In this document: positions 55,534-64,000 of the stretch, one piece after another
Position numbering within the stretch: position 1 is the stretch's first letter
How the letters are laid out: each line of letters begins with the position of its first letter
Origin: Athripsodes cinereus
Taxonomy: Eukaryota > Arthropoda > Insecta > Trichoptera > Leptoceridae
Direction: 5' to 3'
Length of the DNA: 64,000 nucleotides
NCBI GenBank assembly: GCA_947579605.1
Contig: OX388309.1
Location: 32,904,237-32,968,236 of the forward strand
Translations under genes and position numbers: made by a program
The notes under the pieces: generated by a model
What the model was told of the DNA's origin: nothing
The model's input: only the letters and a program-made list of their open reading frames with translations
Databases searched by the model: none

Positions 55534-58418
55534 TTAAACCCCAAGAGACCCCGAAGTCACCAGGGATCTTTTTATAGTGTCATTGAAACGTTCCAAGGAT
55601 GTATCGAATATATCTATATTGTTAAAAAATGAGTTGAAATTGTTACATGCTCGGTATATGAATGAGCTCTGCAGATAGTTAGTCGTGCAAGAAGGTTGTT
55701 TAAATGTTAATGTGGTTCTAGTCCGTCGTGTAGGGCAGTTAAAGTAAAGTCTGTTTAATAAGTCAGCAGAATCAACAATGTTGTTCATAATTTTATATAA
55801 AAAAATCATGTCAGCCACAGTACGTCTATTTTCTAAAGTCATTATTTTGTGATATTGGGCTGAAAGTCGGTAATTGTCAAATGCAACACGACATCTGTAA
55901 TTTAGAGTCCTAAGAAATTTGTTCTGGACCCTCTCAATTCTATCAGTGTATGTTATGTATTGAGGGTTCCAAACAACCGTGGCATACTCTAAACAGCTTC
56001 TAACATATGTATAAAAAAGTAATTTTAGCGTACTCACTGACGTAAATGGCTTGGAGACTCTCAAAATAAATCCCAATTGCCTGAATGCTCTACCAACAAT
56101 CCCTTCAATATGGGCCATATACGTCATTTTGCTGTCCAGAATTACACCTAGGTCCCTAACTTCATTACACTTCTTCAAGGATATGCCATTTATAGTATAA
56201 GTAAAAATTTGAGGAGTATTGCGACGAGTGAAAGATATAGTACAGCACTTGTTAACGTTCAAAAATAGACTATTCATTGAGCAATATTGAGATAAACTCT
56301 GTAAATCGGACTGAAGCTGCTCGGAATCCCTGTTACATTTGATTTTTTTATATATTTTGATATCGTCAGCATATATTAAGAAATAAGATGATCTGAAACA
56401 CTGTTGAATATCATTTATGTATAAAATAAACAATACTGGTCCCAAATGTGAACCCTGTGGAACTCCAGATGGGCATCTTCGAAATGACGAAGTATTACCA
56501 TCGACTGACACCGCTTGAAGTCTATCTCTGATGTAAGATGACAACCATCGCAATAAGTTGCCGTGCACTCCGTACCTCCCGAGCTTATGAATTAAAATTT
56601 CATGGTTGATTTTGTCAAACGCTTTCGAGAAATCCGTGTACACGGCGTCAACCTGTCCCCCACCACTCATCGAACCGTATACGTATTCTGTGAATTCAAC
56701 CAAGTTTGAGTCAGCCGATCTACCCTTAAAAAATCCGTGCTGATTTGGGAGAATAAAACCTTTCAATGCTGGGGTCAACTGTTCCACCACAATTCTCTCC
56801 ATCAACTTGCTGAACAAAGAGAGCTTAGAAATAGGCCTATAGTTCTGCACGTCATTCTTATTTCCAGATTTATAAATAGGGGTTACAAAAGATCTTTTCC
56901 AAACATCCGGAAACATTCCTGTCGAGAATGATAAATTAAATAAAATGGAAAGTGGAGTGACCAGTTCTTCCGCACAGTTAACGATAAATAGCGGAGGAAT
57001 ACCATCGGGACCCGGACCCTTACCCAGATCCATTTGTTTGAGCTTTTTCAAAATGTCAGATGGTTCAAAACAAATGTGTGAAACGTCAATCTCACCGGAA
57101 CTCTCTACGTTAGGCACTGGACAGGAACCTGATGCAAAGGAGGAATGAAAAAAATCACTGAACATCTCACACATCTCACTTATGTCACTTGTTACCGTGT
57201 TTTTATAATACATATTTTGTGGGAAACCTGAGTGTGGCTTCATAGATCTTATATAACCATGGAGATTCTTTGGGTCCTTTTTAATGTTTGACTCGATTCG
57301 GGTAATATACGTTCTATGACATTCAGCTTGTAGTGTTTTTTGACGTGCTCTAAGCAAAGAATACTCATCGTAATCCTCAAGCAAGCCAGACTTTTTCCAT
57401 CTCTTATGAATTTTGAGCTTTTCCTTAATCACTTTGATCAATGGATATGAATACCAAACAGGGAATCTCTGAGAACTCGTACGTATTTTTGACGGAACAT
57501 ATAATTGTACACAATTATCTAGAATTTCATAAAATCGATTCAGTGCATCTCCAACAGTCATTCCCGAGAAATTACCGGCCCAATCAACATTCGCCAAATA
57601 CAATTTTATTTGCTCATAATTAGCTTTATGAAACTGATTCACCCGCCTCTTTTTCGATTTTATATATGATGAACTATCGTTGTCAAATTGTATCAATAAA
57701 GATTTGTGGTGTGAATCTTCACTAACCAGGGAGTCTGCACAATGAGATACTCTACAACTGTCAATATTACTAAGTATAAGGTCGAGTATTCGACCATTCA
57801 TGTTAGTAACGCCATTATGCTGCCTAAAATCTGTGAACGACATGAAATCTGTCAAAGGTGAGTTATGAAAACTATGGTTGTCAACTTTGAAAGCATTGGG
57901 TTCATCAGCCGAAACCCAGCAGATTCCAGGCACATTAAAATCGCCCAACAATATAAATTCATCATCCACATTATTCAACACAAGTTGCGATGCATTTTCA
58001 AAAAACTTACCCAGCTTCTGCGAATGACTCCGGCCTTGGGGCAGGTATACACAACACTGATTCACTCTTTTTGAGGTCGACAAGGTAATGGTAATCCATA
58101 ATTCCTCTGCACCTGAGTCTGAAACCCAACCCTTGTTAACAGTTGCTGTTAAATTGGACTTTACTGCGATAAGGACTCCGCCTCCCAATTTTTGGTTAGT
58201 AGTATCGTAATCTCTATCAAGTCTGTAAACGCAATATCGGTCATCAAAAAGCTCGTGGTCATAAAAAGTGTCATTCAGCCAAGATTCTGTAAGACAGACA
58301 ATGTCATAATCATTACACAAAATGTTATTATAAAAAGTATGTGTTTTAGTTCTAAGACCCCTGACGTTTTGGTAATATGTCGTTAAACTGCCGGTGGTAT
58401 AAGTTTAAATAGAGGATT
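55534..58418 (-). pseudogene. LINE ORF2: endonuclease and reverse transcriptase
   Basis: The frame is open from a stop near 58417 and reads TYYQNVRGLRTKTHTFYNNI, then LCNDYDIVCLTESWLND (apurinic-type endonuclease, N-terminal QNVRGL and TESWL). Numbering from 58320: LGGGVLIAV about 45, LLGDFNVPG about 120, SEDSHHKSL about 200. The reverse transcriptase follows: FVTPIYKSGNKNDVQNYRPI, NQHGFFKGRSADSNL, VYTDFSKAFDKINHEIL, GVPQGSHLGPVLFILYINDI, YADD about residue 650, then a complete thumb and C-terminus. No ATG opens this frame. The natural start is probably at 58622, with one frameshift near 58383-58420. Apart from that the protein looks complete. Confidence 0.88.
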
Positions 58419-58622
58419 GAATTCGGCGGTCTTCAATGGGGAAATCTTAGATGATGCTAAAGAGGTAAGGGGTGTAGAGGTAAGAGAGGAAGATTGTGAT
58501 GATGTACACGTAGGCATAAACTTTATAAAAATTACAAATACGAAAAAAATATAACATGTTTCAGAAATAGAAAACGGGAACAAAAAGGAGTAAACAATCA
58601 TTACATTTTGATGAACATCCAT
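58383..58622 (-). pseudogene. Probable N-terminal extension of ORF2, out of frame
   Basis: 79 codons starting 9 bases after the ORF1 stop. It has a strongly hydrophobic stretch near residues 8-35 (IVYSFLFPF and YIFFVFVIFIKF), then a Ser/Thr-rich linker. It ends overlapping the start of the endonuclease frame. A one-base indel would join the two. Alternatively it is a separate small ORF or chance. Confidence 0.5.
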
Positions 58623-58631
58623 TTCAAATAG

Positions 58632-59720
58632 TCAAAATATTTTCTGAAGATCAGACTCTCTTCCAATGAGGATGGCTCTCGACTTGCTATCTTTCCTAGT
58701 GTATATTCTACATTGTTTGATCCATGTGAATTGATATTCCTTTGTCTTAGCCAATTCTCTGACTTGTCTGTAGAGTCTTTTGTTAGTTGGAGTTAGATGA
58801 TAGTTTAAATAAACCTGGAAATCCTGTCCCTGGAAACCCAATTCCTTGGCATTAAGTCCTCTCTTTCTACGCACGGCCGCAATGAAAGCTTCAACAAGGT
58901 TCCTCTTTCTGAATTGTACGATTATCTTTGATGGTTTTTTATCAGTACTCCATGCCGCAACTCGACGAGTGAAATTAACATCATTGAGATCCAAGGTTAC
59001 CTCCAGTTTACTTGCAATTTTAGACAGAATATCACTTAAAGACTCCTCTCTGTTCTCTGGAATACCAATAATCTCAAGATTATTCACCCTCAAATATTGT
59101 TCTCTGTCATTATTTTCCTGTGTGAGACGAACAACGGCAGATTTTAACTCTTTGATCTCCTCATTGGCCCCTTCCGAAATGGGTGGCCCAGACTGCAGAC
59201 CGTTCATTGTCTCAATCGTTGCATTCAGTTTGCATGTATTATCTTTTACCATTTTGTCAATACTGGCTAAGCTCTGAACCTTACTCTCAATAACATTATA
59301 CTTATCATTGAGAGTATTCAACATGGATCCATGCAAATCAAACGTTGTCTTAAACTCTTGGAACTCCTTAAGAATAGAAATGAAATCCTCTCTTAAGGCC
59401 ACAATCTGCGCCATTATTTCTGTATTAGTCGGTTCCGTAGCTGTTGGAATCAACGAAACGTCAACATTTCTTGAAGGAGCAGAGAGAGCAAGTGCATTCT
59501 GTTGAGCATCACAAGCGTCCCTGGTTGACTTGGACATGGATCTGCAACTGTGACATTTCCAGCTTGACCTTCTAGTACCCATCTTTCTAAACGTAGCTTC
59601 AGCAATTCCATGGCAGGTAAAATGGAAAGCACCCCCACACTGCACACACTGCAACAAATCCTCTGCCATAACTGCCTCACTACACGCATTACACGCCATC
59701 ATGAGGTTTGAATATGACAA
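58632..59720 (-). CDS. LINE ORF1: PHD finger, coiled coil and RNA-binding-like C-terminus
   Basis: 362 codons, uninterrupted. Residues 10-59 form a Cys4-His-Cys3 PHD-type finger: C10-C13, C25-C28, H33-C36, C56-C59. Residues about 110-210 are charged and heptad-like (coiled coil, ending KELKSAVVRLTQENNDREQ). Then RVNNLEIIGIPENREESLSD begins an RRM-like part as in LINE ORF1 proteins, and the last 70 residues (YLNYHLTPTNKRLYRQVREL, WIKQCRIYTRKD) resemble a domain also found in some insect and baculovirus nucleic-acid-binding proteins. Likely role: binds the element's RNA. Start choice: the ATG at 59720; an alternative Met follows at residue 7. Confidence 0.85.
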   Translation of the reverse strand: MSYSNLMMACNACSEAVMAEDLLQCVQCGGAFHFTCHGIAEATFRKMGTRRSSWKCHSCRSMSKSTRDACDAQQNALALSAPSRNVDVSLIPTATEPTNTEIMAQIVALREDFISILKEFQEFKTTFDLHGSMLNTLNDKYNVIESKVQSLASIDKMVKDNTCKLNATIETMNGLQSGPPISEGANEEIKELKSAVVRLTQENNDREQYLRVNNLEIIGIPENREESLSDILSKIASKLEVTLDLNDVNFTRRVAAWSTDKKPSKIIVQFRKRNLVEAFIAAVRRKRGLNAKELGFQGQDFQVYLNYHLTPTNKRLYRQVRELAKTKEYQFTWIKQCRIYTRKDSKSRAILIGRESDLQKIF

Positions 59721-60450
59721 TTTTTTGTTTTTAAAAATATTCTATATTATGTCCACTTTCGACGTGGCGAAATCAGTAAATTTAAATCAGTCTGATAAAC
59801 TCAAAACAGTCACAATGATGAACTCAGAACAGGTAATTCAGTAATCTTAATATTATTATGCACAAAGTAAGAGGCGAATTATGAATATTAATAGGTATAT
59901 CACGGCAAAGCAATCAACTCTCACTAGGAGGGCGGGTAGTAATACCTTATGCAGTCCGAATTGTATGATAAAAATATTATTTCGGCTTACAGCTTCCACA
60001 CCCTGAGAGATAGAGTATCACCACCACGAGGTTTTATGTGGCAAATTTTATTGTCTTTTTAATGGTGTAGAGCAAAAAACAATACCTCTTTAAGATTTGG
60101 TGGCACTTTGTAAAAATGTCTTATTTTATCTTTAACTTGGTATAACTTTCTTAATATAAGTCCCATTAAAAAAATAGAAACACAGTCTTTTGTCAATTTT
60201 TATGCTTATTGAAAAAAAATTAAAATTAAAAAAATTGGAAAATTTTTGGAAATTTTCACAAGAGAAAATCTGGTTTTCCATGAAAACTATTGTAGCTGTG
60301 AGGGTGTCACCGCGAGCTTTCTTAACTGGGCCAAGGTCCTCTACGGATATGCGTTTGAATTTTGTCTCTCGGACCCTTAGCAGAGGCAGCGTTTTCACTT
60401 TTCACTCACTTTTCCCACTTTTCACAAGAAAATCACAATAACTTTCACTG
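59721..60450 (-). other. Likely 5' untranslated and promoter region of the LINE
   Basis: No coding domain. The open frame at 60132-60398 is out of context. The exact 5' end is not visible. Confidence 0.4.
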
Positions 60451-61214
60451 TATGTTACGTAAAGAAAAATAACTATGTCCATTGGAAAGAGCGCAAAATT
60501 CTCCACCGAATGATATATTAAAACTTGGAATTGTTTTACGATTAACTGTAAAGAAGATTTTAAACTCAGTAGAGCACTAAAGTACGTGTTGACAACAAAT
60601 GTTAAAAACTTAGTGTGTGTATGTGACTTTATAAATGTATTGACATTTCTAGAATAAACTGCTTATAATGATATCATTATCATTTTATAGAGTAATTCTT
60701 AGTATCAAATATTACAATTCAATACTTAAAGAATAATATTACATGCCAATAAAAAATTCAAACAACAATATCAATGCCCTAATTTTTAAAGAGAATGTAG
60801 GCTTAAATAAAAATGTTCGCTCATACCTCTTTTTGAATATGAAGCGACCATATTATACAGCCTTAATCGTACATGCCACGTGTTTGTGTAAGGCAATAAA
60901 ATAAAATACAATTCAAGTTATAATTCTCCTAACCTTATCTCACAGAAATTGTAATAAAATGACACAAAGGGTTTCTCCCACAAACCGAATGGAGCTATTA
61001 ATTATGCAATACCAAACCTTCATCATAAAACTGAACAACAATAAAGCTTCACAACACATCATAAGAATACAAAATGAAACTTTATATCGACTCTCCAGTT
61101 CCATAAGGGAACAAGTAAGAAAGTCTTATATCATAAAAATCGCCTTTTTTTGTAATTTTGTAAACCTACTTATATTATACTTTAAAAACACAACAGAAAG
61201 TGAAATATACTGTG
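60451..61214. other. AT-rich; includes repeat R2 copy 2 at 60772-60860
   Basis: cttaaataaaaatgttcgct and catacctctttttgaatatg match 23097-23185 in the same orientation. The rest is unassigned. Confidence 0.5.
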
Positions 61215-61890
61215 TAATAATAATAATAACACTTTATTGATTAGAAAAAAAATCATGAGCAATTGGTGAGCTTATTGCCTGAAGGCAATATCTTCCAGGT
61301 AACAAAATTAATGTGTGATACTATGTTGACAATGTGTAATTACTACTAAATGTGAACAGTTAATACTAAATTTAATTATAACTAATTACATTCTTAGTCC
61401 TAAGTAGAACATTATATAATATGTCATGTTTCCTCTAATAAATACTATAAAATGAAGGATAAAGGCACGGAGAGGAACTTTTTAGGATAAGTCTATGGAT
61501 TTTAGGTTATTCTGAAAAACGTGTAGCGTAGAGGAATTTCTAATATTGCAAGGTAGATTATTCCACATTCTAATTGCATGGGTCGTAAATGATGAACTGA
61601 AGAAGGTTGTGGTGTGGGCAGGGACGGCAAGTAACTGGTTATTCTGAGATCTCAGAGGACGTCCATGTGAAGACAAGTATTCAAAACGCTTAAAAAGGTA
61701 TTGAGGGGAATTGTGCTTTAGGATGTTGTACAGAAAGTAGAGTATATGTAGATCGCGAGATTGTTTGTATGTTGGCCATTTAAGTTCTGCTCGAAATTTG
61801 GAAATATGATCATATTTTTTTAAACCATACACAAATCGTATGCATGCATTCTGCAACCTATCCAATTTACCATTGAATTCCTCAGAGGTA
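61215..61890 (-). mobile_element. 5'-truncated LINE (family J-like)
   Basis: The 3' end on the minus strand is (ATT)n-like at 61215-61230, preceded by the aagatattgccttcaggcaa block (compare cgatatcttccaac at 52135). The coding part runs from 61865 to 61482. Truncated after only about 130 codons. Confidence 0.75.
61482..61865 (-). pseudogene. LINE protein C-terminal tail
   Basis: 127 codons: MDRLQNACIRFVYGLKKYD, HISKFRAELKWPTYKQSRDL, HGRPLRSQNNQLLAVPAHTT, then SSSFTTHAIRMWNNLPCNIR and STLHVFQNNLKSIDLS before the stop. Typical end of Jockey/CR1-like reverse transcriptases. The initial Met is internal to the original protein. No frameshift in this piece. Confidence 0.82.
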
Positions 61891-64000
61891 TAACACTGTT
61901 AAAGACATAGGTCCGTTACCTATATTCAATAGTAAAACAATTCGAAATATTTATTTGTGGAGTTGGAAATGGATACGTTACATTTTTTTTAATAACTTAA
62001 TATTTAATAAATAAAGTGAGTTACATATTTTTTGTAGTTATTTTTTGTGGAATTTAAAGAGTGACGTTTTTATGTGTTTTACCAATTTCAACTGACTTTT
62101 TAAAATTTTCAACTTGCTGAGCTATATTGTATATATTTATTGTTACAAAAAACAAATTAATATATCGACTGTCCATTTTGATATTCTCTTTATTTAACAA
62201 ACAAAAAAATTGAATAATTTCTATTGGAAGCACATATTTGTTTTGAATTTTTCGTAGTTCGCCATTCTGTTTCAAAAAACTTTAACGTGACATTATCTTG
62301 GAATATTAGAATTTTGAGTTACTGGTTTATGGAAGTAGAGAGTCGACATAATGATGTAAATCATGATATGGTTAAATATTTCTCTATATGAGCATAGCTT
62401 GTGTTTTGGGGAAGATTCAAACTACATACGTCAACAATTATTATCTAGCTCTTTTAAATTTATAGAGCCATAATAAAACTAAACGTAATATGTAAATAGG
62501 AGCAAGTAATAAAATAAATATTATAACTTGTGTATACGAGTATGTGATGAGGTTAATCTATAAATGACTTTGTAAAATATTGTTTTCATTACGTATAGAA
62601 ACTCTACTTGACAGACTGATGTTAAAGTTAAGTGATATAATTTTCTCCATGTTTTGATAACTTATTAAAAATAAAGTAAGCAAATAATTAAAAACTATAC
62701 TACGTTTTCACTGAAATAAACTAATGTACGAGTAAATTACTGAATTAAAAAAATTCAAATTATCTACATCAAGTTACGCAAAAATGTGAATTATGACAAT
62801 CAATATTTAGCCATAAATTTCTCCTCGTAACATTGAATAGTTAAATTCTTTCCTATTGTTACTTTCAATACTTTTTTGTTTTTTTCATGGATATTAACCG
62901 ATTTAAAAAATATTTTTTTTGTTAAAATTTCTCAAAAAAAATGTTAAAAATCACCGAATGAACTCAATTTTTGTTTATTAAAAAAACTTTGCCAAAATCC
63001 ATAATATTTATTTGCTTGATAGGATGAATAAAAATTAAAAGTATATATATTTTGTAAACAATTTGTATGTATATTGATATAACAAAGAGTACCTAAATAA
63101 ATCTCGTCAGTCAGCTATTAAGTTTTTTTAAGCAAATAAGTTATATTGGTAACAAAAATTAGATTTTTTTTATCAAATCAAAATGATTGTAAGGGTCAAC
63201 GAGTTTTGAGAGTTTTTCTACCAAAATTGTTGTAAATTGAATATTAATAAATATAATAATGTTTATTAATTAAATTTCCCGATTCCCGGGAACAAAAATA
63301 ATCCGGGAAAAATTACCCTCTAGTATATAGTATAAATTTCGTTCCATAAATTGTATTTTTTACTTATTCAAAAGTGTGGACGAAAATCAGATTAGGTAAT
63401 ATTTCACTCGTTATTCTGGTCTTTTACGTATATATAACATCTACTTTCCAAAAGATGAAAGTATTTACCAGAAAAAAATTCACGTTACAACTGTCGGAAT
63501 TATTTATATAAGAACAGTTTCCCCGTATCATTATTCTGTTTAATGGTTGAAAATAATAAGTGGGCTCAGTATTGTCATTATAATGAGTTGGAAAAAAATG
63601 CTTTTTGATTTCTCCCACGCCTTTGATCCTGACTGCCTTGTTTGGTTGTCACGTATTTAAGTAGCGGTAGATGAGTGAGGTTCGGGAGACGAGACGACAA
63701 ACCGCAAAACAACCAACCATTTGTTTTAGTACAGAAAGGGTACTATCCCTCACCAAACAACATCAGCAACAGCAAACACGTCTGTCTTTCTAATTGTGTT
63801 GACATTTCGTTGAGAAGATCCGACATTTTACGATCTGAACGTCACTTAACAAGCCTTACAAAGACCCTTGTAAACAATCAAATATATTTGCCAATATTTT
63901 CTGTTATTTGACAAAAAGTGTCGCGGAAAATATGTATAATGGGTAAAATCTGAGGTTAAAAAATGAAATTCCATACTTCGAATCTATCGGTTTCTCCCAA
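61891..64000. other. AT-rich, unassigned
   Basis: No gene or repeat recognised. A small inverted pair ttcccgggaa / gggaaaaatt lies near 63285-63320. 63600-63850 is slightly less AT-rich, but no coding domain is seen. Confidence 0.45.

Larger units (their letters stand above)
55246..60450 (-). mobile_element. CR1/Jockey-type LINE, near full length
   Basis: Order on the minus strand: 5' untranslated part (about 60450-59721), ORF1, a 9-base gap, ORF2, a 288-base 3' untranslated part, and an (AAAAT)n-type A-rich end at 55246-55280. Both ORFs are long and largely intact. The 5' boundary is an estimate. PHD-finger ORF1 proteins are known from CR1-clade elements, which is the basis for the clade call. 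Confidence 0.85.

Noticed and set aside
58632..59720. ORF1 as an integrated baculovirus gene
   Set aside because: The protein starts with a PHD finger and coiled coil and sits directly upstream of a LINE endonuclease/reverse transcriptase in the same orientation. The resemblance is limited to the C-terminal domain.
55225..60090. aaagaggtatt / aatacctcttt around the CR1 element as target duplications
   Set aside because: The two words are inverted, not direct, and the right one lies inside the element's 5' region.

Overview
This window looks like transposon-rich, AT-rich intergenic DNA from an insect, most likely a lepidopteran. The clues are a SINE at 19550-19768 with the typical lepidopteran 3' half (GGTACCCAT and TTAGTTTGGGACTA blocks), many non-LTR (LINE) fragments of types common in moths and butterflies, TA-flanked pogo-type and hAT-type MITEs, and Penelope-like termini. 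I found no convincing host gene, no intact tRNA or rRNA gene and no CRISPR array. Every protein-coding region with recognisable domains belongs to a retroelement.

Layout. 1-7875 is one LTR retrotransposon cut by the window's left edge: a partial 5' LTR (1-2054), a primer-binding-like site, a 3.49-kb internal region without gag or pol, a purine tract, and a complete 2334-bp 3' LTR (5542-7875) with perfect 8-bp terminal inverted repeats. The LTRs looked the same wherever I compared them, so it seems a young, large, non-autonomous (LARD-like) element. 8822-9015 is a foldback element carrying a hammerhead-ribozyme-like motif. 9066-11230 is a 5'-truncated, frameshifted LINE with a complete reverse transcriptase. 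12960-13830 and 33790-33965 are Penelope-type long-terminal (pLTR) sequences with hammerhead motifs. 15141-16463 is a TIR element with a nested 328-bp pogo-type MITE. 23368-24132 is a Penelope-like remnant: a GIY-YIG endonuclease reading frame between two 176-bp inverted arms, each with a complete hammerhead-like core. 24267-25396 and 45168-46166 are hAT-like non-autonomous elements. 26745-28137 is a LINE split by a palindromic MITE. 42775-43910 and 61215-61890 are further LINE 3' portions. 55246 to about 60450 (minus strand) is the best-preserved element: a CR1/Jockey-type LINE with a PHD-finger ORF1 and an endonuclease/reverse-transcriptase ORF2.

Interactions. A short retroposon family ending in (TAG)n occurs about ten times, and its 3' end closely resembles the tail of a LINE family that occurs about a dozen times. 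This suggests the short family is mobilised by that LINE. At least three unrelated-looking terminal sequences keep the same hammerhead skeleton (CTGAWGA, stem II, GAA, palindromic stem III, unpaired H17) while the stem sequences differ. That is the most interesting structural signal here.

Limits. Family names come from motif recognition by eye. Element boundaries, subfamilies and percent identities need alignment. Much of the remaining sequence is AT-rich and could not be assigned.
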